From the NCBI GenBank assembly GCA_045629065.1, contig JAZQQK010000014.1:1-29139 (forward strand): 29,139 nucleotides of DNA. Direction: 5' to 3'. Source of the DNA: JAKSSM01 sp045629065 (GTDB lineage: Bacteria; Bacillota; Clostridia; Peptostreptococcales; Anaerovoracaceae). Numbering within the stretch: the first letter of the stretch is position 1; the number at the start of each line of letters is the position of its first letter. The notes beneath the pieces were generated by a model. That model saw nothing but the letters and a program-made list of their open reading frames with translations. It did no database searches and was not told the origin of the DNA. Shown here piece by piece: positions 7,303 to 14,910 of the stretch. The translations under genes and the position numbers were made by a program.

Positions 7303-8556
7303 TTATGATTCTGGTTCGGATATAATCTCCACAAAATCCTGAAAATCGTCGAAATCCGATTCAATAAAATCGTAAAATACTGGGTCCTTAAAGCAGTATT
7401 TCGCAACTGGTGTAACGAGTTTGCCAAATACAGAGGAGAGCAGATCGTTCTCCATCAACTTTATGGTTTTGTTTTCATAGGCTACGATGAGTATCTGACC
7501 GGCATCCGATATATAGTAGCATCCGAGCACATCGTCGGATAACTTGAAGATTTGTTTCCTCACATGGTCATTGTTAGGGTAGAAGACCATGAACACTCTG
7601 CCGTTGTCGTGCTCTGTCATCATCGCACGCTTTGCGAATTCTGTTGCATCGTTATCAAAAGCTTCGGGATCGCATTTTAGATTAAGAAGTGTAATGTGCT
7701 CCTCACGGGAAGTCATCATATCCGCTTCGACTGCTGAAACTTCGAAAGAACCCAATCTTTTATAGTCCACAATGATTGTGCCCTCGAGTTCAACTTCGGA
7801 CCTTAAGATAAAATACCTCTCGTCATATTCGATGAGTGATTCGCAAGTGTAGGCCTTTCTAGTCTTAAAGCTTGCGGAGTCATCACTAGACTTGTGGAAA
7901 CTTGTATTGGCTCCAGTTTCTAGTGGTGCTTCATGGATTACATTGCGAAGTAGTGCAGCTGGCTCATGCTCTTCGAAGAGATTAGTTCTCACATGAGGGA
8001 TAGTAAGGTGCTTTGCTGCGACATAATCCTTTCCCGTGCAACGCATGATGAAATAGTTGATCGCTTCAAAAGGCGTTTTCACATCCACGCAAGCCTTGTT
8101 CATGAAAGTTGTGAACTCATCTGGGCTAAGGGTAATTCTAGGATAGAGTAAAAACTTATATTCATCGTAGTTCTCAGGTAGTTCATCGCCCCTATCTCTA
8201 CTAAATTCAGCGTAGTGTTGTACGAGTGCTCGCAGCTCTTTCTCGTTTATGGAGCGAATGTCAGCACCGAGCCCACCCATCATGCGGTTCATAATCTTCT
8301 CAATTTCGATATATGCTCGCCTGTCAGAAGGGCCATAAGCCATTACGGATTCGTAAGTATCAAAGCCGAACTCCTCAGCATCAAAGTAGAAGAACTGGTG
8401 GAGTTCTTTTCTTATATCATTTTCTGGAAGATCCCAGATTGCGTGCACGCAAACCACACCCATCAAGCGGGTGTTGGTGATATATGCTACTCTGAAGTTT
8501 TTGCTAGAAGTAAAGGCGGTATCTTTGAGACCGCCTTCGATAACTTTGAATTCCAT
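7303..8556 (-). CDS. Protein of unknown function, co-transcribed with metK
   Basis: I do not recognise this 417-residue protein. It has no signal peptide, no clear membrane helix and no nucleotide-binding or metal-binding motif I can name. It is acidic overall, with several aromatic-rich stretches (for example HQFFYFDAEEFGFD near residue 53) and an acidic, Phe/Asp-rich C-terminus (DFIESDFDDFQDFVE). A central segment (about 205-230), rich in Ser, Thr and Asn, looks like a linker between two halves. It begins 7 bases after the metK stop with no promoter or strong Shine-Dalgarno between them. It should therefore be read through from metK and controlled by the SAM riboswitch. This suggests, but does not show, a link to SAM or methionine metabolism. 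Confidence 0.8.
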   Translation of the reverse strand: MEFKVIEGGLKDTAFTSSKNFRVAYITNTRLMGVVCVHAIWDLPENDIRKELHQFFYFDAEEFGFDTYESVMAYGPSDRRAYIEIEKIMNRMMGGLGADIRSINEKELRALVQHYAEFSRDRGDELPENYDEYKFLLYPRITLSPDEFTTFMNKACVDVKTPFEAINYFIMRCTGKDYVAAKHLTIPHVRTNLFEEHEPAALLRNVIHEAPLETGANTSFHKSSDDSASFKTRKAYTCESLIEYDERYFILRSEVELEGTIIVDYKRLGSFEVSAVEADMMTSREEHITLLNLKCDPEAFDNDATEFAKRAMMTEHDNGRVFMVFYPNNDHVRKQIFKLSDDVLGCYYISDAGQILIVAYENKTIKLMENDLLSSVFGKLVTPVAKYCFKDPVFYDFIESDFDDFQDFVEIISEPES

Positions 8557-8563
8557 TCTTTTC

Positions 8564-9706
8564 TTATTTTACTTTTCCCTTTAAAACATCTACCATGTCG
8601 AGCTTTTCCCAAGGAAGGTCGATATCAGTTCTGCCGAAATGTCCATAAGCGGCAGTCTGCTTGTAGATAGGACGTCTTAAATCAAATTTCTTAATGATTC
8701 CAGCTGGTGTGAAATTAAATGTTTCTGCTACGATATCGGCAAGCTTTTCATCAGATAGCTTTCCAGTTCCAAAAGTATCAACCAGGATTGAAACGGGCTT
8801 TGCGATACCGATAGCATATGCGAGTTGAATCTCAACCTTTCTTGCAAGACCTGCTGCTACGAGATTCTTTGCTGCGTAGCGAGCGGCATATGCTGCAGAG
8901 CGGTCAACCTTTGTAGGGTCCTTTCCAGAGAAAGCACCGCCACCATGGTGAGCGTAGCCGCCGTATGTATCAACGATGATCTTACGACCAGTAAGGCCAG
9001 AGTCACCATGAGGTCCACCGATTACGAATCTTCCAGTTGGATTTACGTAATACTTTGTTTCACTGTCGAGAAGTTCAGCAGGGATTACAGGCTTGATTAC
9101 ATGTTCAATCAAATCAGCCTTAATCTGTGGTTGATCAACTTCAGGAGCGTGCTGAGTGGAGATGAGAACAGTGTCAATTCTCTTAACCTTGTCGCCGTCA
9201 TATTCTACAGTAACCTGAGTTTTTCCATCAGGTCTTAAATATGTGAGCGTGCCATCTTTTCTGACGTCAGCTAATCTCTTTGCAAGTTTCTGTGCGAGAG
9301 AAATAGGCATAGGCATGAGCTCAGGAGTTTCATCACAAGCAAAGCCGAACATGATTCCTTGGTCTCCAGCACCGCCGACTTCGTCGTTAGTACCCATAGC
9401 GATATCGCCAGATTGCTCGTCGATAGCAGTTAGTACCGCACATGTTTCAGCGTCGAAACCGTATTTGCCGCGGTCATAACCGATATTCTTGATAGTCTTT
9501 CTTACGATTCCAGGGATGTCAACATAGGCTTCAGTACTGATTTCGCCCATGACCATTGCATAGCCAGTAGTTACAGTTGTCTCACATGCAACACGTGAGT
9601 GAGGATCCTTCTCTAATAAAGCGTCCAAGATAGCATCACTAATCTGGTCGCAGATTTTGTCAGGATGGCCTTCTGTAACGGATTCAGAAGTAAATAATTT
9701 TTTCAT
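8564..9706 (-). CDS. metK: S-adenosylmethionine synthetase (MetK)
   Basis: MetK makes S-adenosylmethionine from methionine and ATP in the cytoplasm. The start at 9706 gives the canonical opening MKKLFTSESVTEGHPDKICDQ. Further family signatures are the GAGDQGIMFGFA motif, the GGGAFSGKDPTKVDRSAAY loop that binds ATP and phosphate, and the LAYAIG segment near the end. The protein is 380 residues, close to the usual length. An in-frame ATG at 9814 would add 36 residues encoded within the riboswitch, so it is not the start. The Shine-Dalgarno on the minus strand is AGAAAGGA, just upstream of ATG 9706. Expression is expected to fall when SAM is plentiful. Confidence 0.98.
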   Translation of the reverse strand: MKKLFTSESVTEGHPDKICDQISDAILDALLEKDPHSRVACETTVTTGYAMVMGEISTEAYVDIPGIVRKTIKNIGYDRGKYGFDAETCAVLTAIDEQSGDIAMGTNDEVGGAGDQGIMFGFACDETPELMPMPISLAQKLAKRLADVRKDGTLTYLRPDGKTQVTVEYDGDKVKRIDTVLISTQHAPEVDQPQIKADLIEHVIKPVIPAELLDSETKYYVNPTGRFVIGGPHGDSGLTGRKIIVDTYGGYAHHGGGAFSGKDPTKVDRSAAYAARYAAKNLVAAGLARKVEIQLAYAIGIAKPVSILVDTFGTGKLSDEKLADIVAETFNFTPAGIIKKFDLRRPIYKQTAAYGHFGRTDIDLPWEKLDMVDVLKGKVK

Positions 9707-9724
9707 ATATGTTCCTTTCTGAAC

Positions 9725-9874
9725 TAAAAAAAGCCTCACTAGAGGCTTTCGGATTTTATTTGAAAACCTCATCTTTCGGACTATCTCGTCCGTAGGATTT
9801 AGCACCTTTTTCACATAATGCGATTAGGTTGCCGGGCTTCATCGGGCCTATTCCCTCAGCCACTCTTGATAAGG
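9725..9874 (-). promoter_or_regulatory. SAM-I riboswitch (S-box) with terminator
   Basis: Read on the minus strand, the leader carries the S-box consensus: TTATCAAGAG, GGCTGAGGGA, GGCCCGATGAAGCCCGGCAACC and GGTGCTAAATCC. P1 is formed by CCTTATC (9868-9874) with GATGAGG (9767-9773), two G.U/A.U-tolerant arms. The terminator stem AAAGCCTC / GAGGCTTT (9730-9737 with 9742-9749) is followed by a U-tract. The P1 3' strand GAGGTTTTC can alternatively pair with GAAAGCCTC, the 5' arm of the terminator. SAM binding should therefore favour termination ahead of metK. Confidence 0.97.
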
Positions 9875-9894
9875 ACTTATTAAGTTCGTTTACC

Positions 9895-9922
9895 ATTATA
9901 CACGGCTATATGTTTTTGTCAA
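9895..9922 (-). promoter_or_regulatory. Consensus promoter for the metK riboswitch transcript
   Basis: On the minus strand TTGACA (9922-9917) and TATAAT (9900-9895) are separated by 16 bases. The predicted start near 9888 is a short distance before the riboswitch P1 stem. Confidence 0.9.
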
Positions 9923-9956
9923 CACAAAAACGGTCAAAAACCTCGCAAATATTGAG

Positions 9957-9968
9957 AATGTATACATT
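9957..9968. promoter_or_regulatory. Operator-like palindrome upstream of the 4-hydroxybutyrate operon
   Basis: The 12-bp perfect palindrome AATGTATACATT lies about 20 bases upstream of the -35 element of the operon promoter. It shares the TGTATACA core with 3917-3924 and 7106-7113. The core resembles sites of GntR-type regulators, but no such regulator gene is in the window. Confidence 0.5.
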
Positions 9969-9987
9969 ATAGATATATATAGAATCG

Positions 9988-10016
9988 TTGACTTGTATTG
10001 ATTTTGGTGCTAAAAT
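9988..10016 (+). promoter_or_regulatory. Promoter of the 4-hydroxybutyrate operon
   Basis: TTGACT (9988-9993) and TAAAAT (10011-10016) are separated by 17 bases. The untranslated leader of about 85 bases contains a weak TGTGGT/ACCACA hairpin (10026-10058) and an AT-only palindrome with 9-bp arms at 10068-10086. The Shine-Dalgarno AAAGGAGAA follows. Confidence 0.87.
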
Positions 10017-10105
10017 ATCAGTGTATGTGGTAGAGGGTGAACTATGCACAAAACCACAAAACTTTTGATTAATAAAATTTATTAATAAAGAAAAGGAGAA
10101 TTATT

Positions 10106-11581
10106 ATGGCACTTATGACAGGAGCTCAATACATTGAGAGCTTAAGAAAGTTAAACACAAGAGTTTACATGTTCGGCAAGAAGATTGAAAACTGGGTTGA
10201 CGATCCAATTATCAGACCTTCAATCAACTGCGTTGCTGTAACATATGACTTAGCTCAAGATCCTCAGTATGCTGACCTCATGACTGTAAAGCTTGACGAC
10301 GGTAGAGTTGTTAACAGATTCGCTAACATTCATAGAAGCACTGAAGACCTTAGAAACAAGGTTAAGATGCAGAGACTCTGCGGACAAAAGACAGCTTCTT
10401 GCTTCCAGAGATGCGTAGGTATGGATGCTTTCAACGCAGAATACTCCACAACATTCGAAATCGACGAAAAGTATGGTACACACTATCATGAAAACTTCAA
10501 GAAGTTCTTAAAGATGGTTCAGGATCAAGACTTAGTAGTAGACGGCGCTATGACAGACCCTAAGGGAAACAGAGGACTTGCACCTCACGAACAACCAGAC
10601 CCAGACCTCTATGTAAGAATCGTAGAGAAGAACGATAAGGGTATCGTAGTTCGCGGAGCTAAGTGCCACCAGACTGGTTCCATCAACTCACATTGGCACA
10701 TCTTCATGCCTACACAGGCAATGAGAGAAGAAGACAAGGATTATGCAGTATCATTTGCTTGCCCAACAGACGTTGAAGGTATGTACATGATTTACGGTAG
10801 ACAATCCTGTGATACAAGAAAGTACGAAGAAGGCGCTGACATCGATCTTGGAAACAAGAACTATGGCGGACAAGAAGCTCTCGTAGTATTAGATAACGTA
10901 TTTATTCCTTGGGAATATGTATTCATGGCTGGTGAATATGATTTCGCTGGTATGCTCGTAGAAAGATTCGCTGGATTCCACAGACAATCCTACGGCGGAT
11001 GCAAGGTTGGTGTAGGCGACGTTCTCATCGGAGCTGCTGCACTTGCTGCTGAATACAACGGAGCTGACAAGGCTTCCCACGTTAAGGATAAGCTCATCGA
11101 AATGACTCACTTAAATGAAACATTATACTGCTGCGGTATCGCTTGCTCCGCAGAAGGTCACCCAACAAAGTGCGGTTCATACATCATCGACTTACTCCTT
11201 GCAAACGTTTGCAAGCAGAACGTAACTAGATTCCCTTATGAAATCGTTCGTCTCGCTGAAGATATCGCCGGTGGTTTAATGGTAACAATGCCATCAGCAG
11301 TAGACTTCAAGTCTGGCTTAAAGGTTGGCAAGAACGGCGAAACTATTGGCGACATCTGCCAGAAGTTCTACGTTGGTAACGTTGACAAGTGCAAGACAGA
11401 AGACAGACAGAGAATCTTAAGATTACTCGAAAATATGTGCTTAGGTGCTGCAGCTGTAGGTTACAGAACAGAATCAATGCACGGTGCTGGTTCTCCACAA
11501 GCTCAGAGAATCATGATTCAGAGACAAGGCAACATCGAAGCAAAGAAAGCTCTTGCAAAGCACATCGCTGGAATCAAATAA
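10106..11581 (+). CDS. abfD: 4-hydroxybutyryl-CoA dehydratase / vinylacetyl-CoA delta-isomerase
   Basis: AbfD is a homotetrameric flavoprotein with one [4Fe-4S] cluster per subunit. It removes water from 4-hydroxybutyryl-CoA by a ketyl-radical mechanism to give crotonyl-CoA, and also isomerises vinylacetyl-CoA. The 491-residue protein has the cluster ligands C99, C103, H292 and C299 at exactly the positions reported for the Clostridium aminobutyricum enzyme. The motifs SCFQRCVGMDAF, GSINSHWHIF and RFAGFHRQSYGGCK are intact. The CoA-transferase and the alcohol dehydrogenase of the same pathway follow. Codon use is strongly biased (AGA, AAG, GGT/GGC; few CGN), as in highly expressed genes. The enzyme is oxygen-sensitive, which fits a strict anaerobe. 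Confidence 0.97.
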   Translation: MALMTGAQYIESLRKLNTRVYMFGKKIENWVDDPIIRPSINCVAVTYDLAQDPQYADLMTVKLDDGRVVNRFANIHRSTEDLRNKVKMQRLCGQKTASCFQRCVGMDAFNAEYSTTFEIDEKYGTHYHENFKKFLKMVQDQDLVVDGAMTDPKGNRGLAPHEQPDPDLYVRIVEKNDKGIVVRGAKCHQTGSINSHWHIFMPTQAMREEDKDYAVSFACPTDVEGMYMIYGRQSCDTRKYEEGADIDLGNKNYGGQEALVVLDNVFIPWEYVFMAGEYDFAGMLVERFAGFHRQSYGGCKVGVGDVLIGAAALAAEYNGADKASHVKDKLIEMTHLNETLYCCGIACSAEGHPTKCGSYIIDLLLANVCKQNVTRFPYEIVRLAEDIAGGLMVTMPSAVDFKSGLKVGKNGETIGDICQKFYVGNVDKCKTEDRQRILRLLENMCLGAAAVGYRTESMHGAGSPQAQRIMIQRQGNIEAKKALAKHIAGIK

Positions 11582-11601
11582 TTCGACCGATTTTATATGT
11601 C

Positions 11602-11629
11602 AAAGGCATGGGGCTAGCCCCATGCCTTT
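11602..11629 (+). other. Intercistronic perfect hairpin abfD-abfT
   Basis: Arms AAAGGCATGGGG and CCCCATGCCTTT (12 bp each) enclose CTAG, itself a palindrome. No T-run of terminator length follows, so it probably protects the abfD mRNA 3' end or reduces read-through rather than ending transcription. Confidence 0.75.
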
Positions 11630-11657
11630 ATTAACTAATTTATAGGAGATATTTCTA

Positions 11658-12989
11658 ATGGATTGGAAAAAATATTACGAAGATCATAAGATGACAGCTG
11701 AAGAAGCTGTTAAGCTTATTAAGAGCGGTGACAGAGTAATTCTTTCACACGCAGTAAATGAACCTTTTGAACTCGTTGATGCTATGGTTGCTAATGCAGA
11801 CGCATATAGAAACGTTAAGATTCAACACATGGTTTCTTTAGGTTCCAATGCTTACGGCAAGCCAGAATATAAGGACAACTTCAGAGTAGAAAGCTGGTTC
11901 TTATCAGGTGGTACTCGTCAAGCAGTAGCAGAAGGATATGGCGACTATGTTCCAATGTTCTTCTATCAACTTCCAGAATTAATTCGTGAAACTGGTTGCG
12001 ACGTACTCTTAGTTTCAGTTTCAAAGCCAAACGCAGAAGGTAAGGTTTCCACAGGCACATCCGGAGACTATACTATTCAGGCCATCAAGACTGCAAAGAC
12101 AGTTATCGCACAGGTTAACGAATGCGTTCCTTTCTCAAAGGGCGAAGTTGAATTCGATATTACAGAATTCGATGCTTTCGTAGAAATCAACAGAGCACTC
12201 CCTACATTAGGCGAAGCTAAGATTGGTGATGTTGAAAGAGCTATCGGTAAGAACTGCGCATCCATCATTAAGGACGGCGACTGCTTACAATTCGGTATCG
12301 GTTCAATTCCAGACGCTGTTTGCGAAGAATTAATGACAAAGAAGCATTTAGGTATCCACTCCGAAATGTTAAACGATGGCGCTGTAAAGCTCTATAAGGC
12401 TGGTGCTGTTGATAACTCATTGAAGCAAATCGACAAGGGCAAGTTCGTATTCAACTTTGCTATGGGTTCACAAGCTCTCTATGATTTCTTAGCAGAAAAT
12501 CCAGACATTTGTGAATGCAGATCAGTAGAATATGTTAACCACCCAATGGTAATTTGCCAGAACGATAACGTAGTATCAGTTAACGCTGCTATCGGTATCG
12601 ACTTCTACGGACAAGTTGCTGCAGATATGATTGGTTACAAGCAATTCTCAGCTATCGGCGGACAAGTAGACTTCGTACGTGGTGCTACAATGTCCAAGGG
12701 TGGACGTTCAATCATTGCTATGCCATCAGTAACAGCAAAGAAGAACAAGGAAACAGGCGAAGTTAAGCTTATCTCCAAAATCACTCCTTTACTTTCCGAA
12801 GGCCAAGCAGTTACAACATCCAGATATGATGTAGACTATGTTTGCACAGAATACGGCATCGTTAAGTTAAGAGGTAAGGGCAATCAAGAAAGAGCTAGAC
12901 TCTTAATCTCCATTGCTCACCCAGATTTCAGAGAAGAACTTGCACAAGCTTACGAAAAGATGTTTAAGGTTCCATACGAAGTAAAATAA
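11658..12989 (+). CDS. abfT: 4-hydroxybutyrate (acetyl-CoA) CoA-transferase
   Basis: This enzyme moves CoA from acetyl-CoA (or butyryl-CoA) to 4-hydroxybutyrate, making the substrate of AbfD. It has 443 residues in the Cat1/Cat2/acetyl-CoA-hydrolase fold. The catalytic glutamate is E236 in LGIHSEML, close in position to Glu238 reported for the C. aminobutyricum enzyme. The C-terminal GGQVDFVRGA motif, the GATMSKGGRSIIAMPS segment and the late CTEYGIVKLRGK block are typical. The Shine-Dalgarno AGGAGAT at about 11643 sets the start. The operon order abfD-abfT-dehydrogenase makes this specificity much more likely than acetate or succinate transfer alone. Confidence 0.93.
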   Translation: MDWKKYYEDHKMTAEEAVKLIKSGDRVILSHAVNEPFELVDAMVANADAYRNVKIQHMVSLGSNAYGKPEYKDNFRVESWFLSGGTRQAVAEGYGDYVPMFFYQLPELIRETGCDVLLVSVSKPNAEGKVSTGTSGDYTIQAIKTAKTVIAQVNECVPFSKGEVEFDITEFDAFVEINRALPTLGEAKIGDVERAIGKNCASIIKDGDCLQFGIGSIPDAVCEELMTKKHLGIHSEMLNDGAVKLYKAGAVDNSLKQIDKGKFVFNFAMGSQALYDFLAENPDICECRSVEYVNHPMVICQNDNVVSVNAAIGIDFYGQVAADMIGYKQFSAIGGQVDFVRGATMSKGGRSIIAMPSVTAKKNKETGEVKLISKITPLLSEGQAVTTSRYDVDYVCTEYGIVKLRGKGNQERARLLISIAHPDFREELAQAYEKMFKVPYEVK

Positions 12990-13007
12990 TAGAAAGGACA
13001 TATCATA

Positions 13008-14138
13008 ATGTTACAATTAAAATTAGTACCAGAACTTTACTACTTTGATACATTCAAAGCATTCAACGAACAATTCAAATTAGGAAAGGGCGACATCCTC
13101 ATCACAAACGAATGGATGTACAAGCCATATGTAGAACCACTTGGAATCAAGGATATGCCAGTTATCTTCCAAGAAAAGTTCGGCGCAGGCGAACCATCAG
13201 ACCAAATGATGCAAGCTATGATCGACGAAATGAAGAAGTATCAATATGACAGAATCGTTGCTTTCGGCGGCGGCACTATCATCGATATCTGCAAGGTATT
13301 AGCTCTCAAGACTCCAAAGTCAGTTGAAGGCTTATACATGGGAGAAGAACCAGCAGTTAAGGAAAAGACTACAATCTTAATTCCTACAACTTGCGGTACA
13401 GGTTCCGAAGTTACTAACGTTGCAGTAGCATCCTTAGTAAACAAGGGATTAAAGAAGGGTATTGCAACTCCAGCTACATACGGCGACATCGCAGTACTTA
13501 TTCCAGAATCACTCGAAGGACTTCCTGACTATGTATTCTCAACATCCTCAATCGATGCTTTAGTACATGCTACAGAATCCTACGTATCACCAAAGGCTAC
13601 AATCTACACTAGAACATATTCTGAATTAGCTATCAGAATGATTCTTGATGGATACAAGAAGATCGTTGCTAAGGGCGGAAACAACAAGGAAAACAGAAAA
13701 GAATTCTTAAAGGATTTCATCCTTGCTGCTAACATTGCTGGTGTTGCATTCTCAGTTGCAGGCTGCGGTCCAGTTCACGCATTAGCATACTCCATCGGTG
13801 GTGCATTCCACGTTGCTCACGGTGAATCCAACTATGCATACTTCACAGAAGTATTCAAGATGTACATGAAGAAAGCTCCAAAGGGTGAAACTCTTGTTAA
13901 GTTAAACCAGATCTATTCAGAAGTTCTCGGCTGCAAGCCAGAAGAAGTTTGGGACAAGGTTCCTGAATTATTAGACCAGATCTTAACTAAGAAGTCACTT
14001 TCCGCTTATGGAACAACAGAAGCTCAAAAGGCTGAATTTGCTCAATCAACAATTGACAACCAGCAGAGACTTCTCGGCAACGAATATGTACACCTTACAT
14101 ATGATGACCTCTATGAGATCATTTGCAACCTTTACTAA
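13008..14138 (+). CDS. abfH: NAD-dependent 4-hydroxybutyrate dehydrogenase (iron-type alcohol dehydrogenase)
   Basis: This enzyme interconverts succinate semialdehyde and 4-hydroxybutyrate. It is a 376-residue group III (iron-type) alcohol dehydrogenase. The NAD-binding turn is FGGGTIID (86-93), followed by PTTCGTGSEVT (126-136). The metal ligands are D183, H187, H257 and H271, in SSIDALVHATE and GPVHALAYSIGGAFHVAHGE. The substrate call rests on operon context plus resemblance to the short 4-hydroxybutyrate dehydrogenases of clostridia; butanol dehydrogenase-like activity is the main alternative. Codon bias matches abfD and abfT. With a succinate-semialdehyde source elsewhere in the genome, the three genes feed 4-aminobutyrate or succinate into butyrate. 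The symbol is used as for C. aminobutyricum (also called 4hbD). Confidence 0.92.
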   Translation: MLQLKLVPELYYFDTFKAFNEQFKLGKGDILITNEWMYKPYVEPLGIKDMPVIFQEKFGAGEPSDQMMQAMIDEMKKYQYDRIVAFGGGTIIDICKVLALKTPKSVEGLYMGEEPAVKEKTTILIPTTCGTGSEVTNVAVASLVNKGLKKGIATPATYGDIAVLIPESLEGLPDYVFSTSSIDALVHATESYVSPKATIYTRTYSELAIRMILDGYKKIVAKGGNNKENRKEFLKDFILAANIAGVAFSVAGCGPVHALAYSIGGAFHVAHGESNYAYFTEVFKMYMKKAPKGETLVKLNQIYSEVLGCKPEEVWDKVPELLDQILTKKSLSAYGTTEAQKAEFAQSTIDNQQRLLGNEYVHLTYDDLYEIICNLY

Positions 14139-14168
14139 TATTTAATTATTAGCCAAATAATTCTTTTC

Positions 14169-14196
14169 AAACCCCCTTTAAAAAGGGGGTTTATTT
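14169..14196 (+). terminator. Intrinsic terminator of the 4-hydroxybutyrate operon
   Basis: The stem AAACCCCC (14169-14176) / GGGGGTTT (14185-14192) is extended inside by T/A pairs. The arm runs into a T-rich tail (TTTATTTAT). Confidence 0.9.
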
Positions 14197-14197
14197 A

Positions 14198-14206
14198 TGT
14201 TATAAT
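14198..14206 (+). promoter_or_regulatory. Extended -10 promoter for deoC operon
   Basis: TGTTATAAT is a TGn-extended -10 element. No good -35 is seen 17 bases upstream, because the terminator occupies that place. Initiation near 14213 would leave an untranslated leader of only about 18 bases carrying the Shine-Dalgarno GGAGGTG. Confidence 0.6.
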
Positions 14207-14230
14207 ATAATATCTATGGAGGTGTTCAAA

Positions 14231-14896
14231 ATGACTTTGAAAAAACCACTTAACAAATATTTCGACCACACTCTCTTAAAACCAGAGGCAACAAAGGAGC
14301 AAATCGATAAGCTCTGTCAGGAAGCCTTGGAATATGATTTTTATTCAGTGTGTGTAAACTCTTGCTATGTAGAGCAAGCGAGCGAACTCTTAAAGGGTTC
14401 CGATGTCAAGGTCGCAGCCGTAATCGGCTTCCCTCTCGGTGCCATGTCCACTAACGCAAAGGCATTTGAAACTGAAGAGGCTTGTATGGATGGCGCATCC
14501 GAAATAGATATGGTTCTAAACGTTGGAAAGTTTAAATCCGGCGACAACGACTACATCAGAGATGACATATTCTCAGTTGTAGAAGCAGCCAAAAAGTTTG
14601 GCGCTATCGTAAAAGTAATTTTGGAAACTTGCCTTTTAGATAAGGATGAAATAGTAGAAGCTTGTAAGCTAGCAAAGGAAGCAGGCGCAGCCTTTGTCAA
14701 GACATCGACAGGCTTCAGCACAGGAGGCGCTACGGTAGAAGACGTAGCACTCATGAAAGATACAGTAAAAGATGACTTGCAGGTCAAAGCATCTGGCGGG
14801 ATTCGTGATTTAGAAACTACGCTAAAGATGATTGAAGCAGGAGCTGACAGAATAGGCGCATCTGCTTCCGTAAAGATTATGCAAGCATATAAATAG
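14231..14896 (+). CDS. deoC: Deoxyribose-phosphate aldolase (DeoC)
   Basis: DeoC cleaves 2-deoxyribose 5-phosphate to acetaldehyde and glyceraldehyde 3-phosphate in deoxynucleoside catabolism. The protein is 221 residues from the ATG at 14231. That start is preferred because GGAGGTG (14218-14224) lies at the right distance; the in-frame ATG at 14216 overlaps the Shine-Dalgarno itself. The Schiff-base lysine is K157 in AFVKTSTGF, the assisting lysine is K186 in VKASGGIRD, and the general acid-base aspartate is D93 in EIDMVLNVG. The CVNSCYVEQA and VIGFPLGAMST segments are also conserved. The cytidylate-kinase-like gene follows after 14 bases, so the two are co-transcribed. Confidence 0.96.
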   Translation: MTLKKPLNKYFDHTLLKPEATKEQIDKLCQEALEYDFYSVCVNSCYVEQASELLKGSDVKVAAVIGFPLGAMSTNAKAFETEEACMDGASEIDMVLNVGKFKSGDNDYIRDDIFSVVEAAKKFGAIVKVILETCLLDKDEIVEACKLAKEAGAAFVKTSTGFSTGGATVEDVALMKDTVKDDLQVKASGGIRDLETTLKMIEAGADRIGASASVKIMQAYK

Positions 14897-14910
14897 ACGA
14901 GGTGAAGACT

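Noticed and set aside
7076..7342. 88-codon plus-strand ORF in the DnaA-box region
   Set aside because: GTG start without a Shine-Dalgarno; its sequence is made of the DnaA boxes and AT-rich spacer, and it runs antisense into the end of the metK-linked gene.
9707..9814. N-terminal extension of MetK from ATG 9814
   Set aside because: The added 36 codons lie in the SAM riboswitch and its terminator; MetK proteins start at the MKKLFTSESVTEGHPDK sequence.
10044..10085. 13-codon ORF (MHKTTKLLINKIY) in the abf leader as a leader peptide
   Set aside because: A weak GA-rich site precedes it, but no terminator or alternative pairing follows, and its codons show no amino-acid bias worth attenuation.
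14216..14230. Upstream ATG for deoC
   Set aside because: It overlaps the Shine-Dalgarno GGAGGTG that serves ATG 14231, and the added residues are not part of the family.
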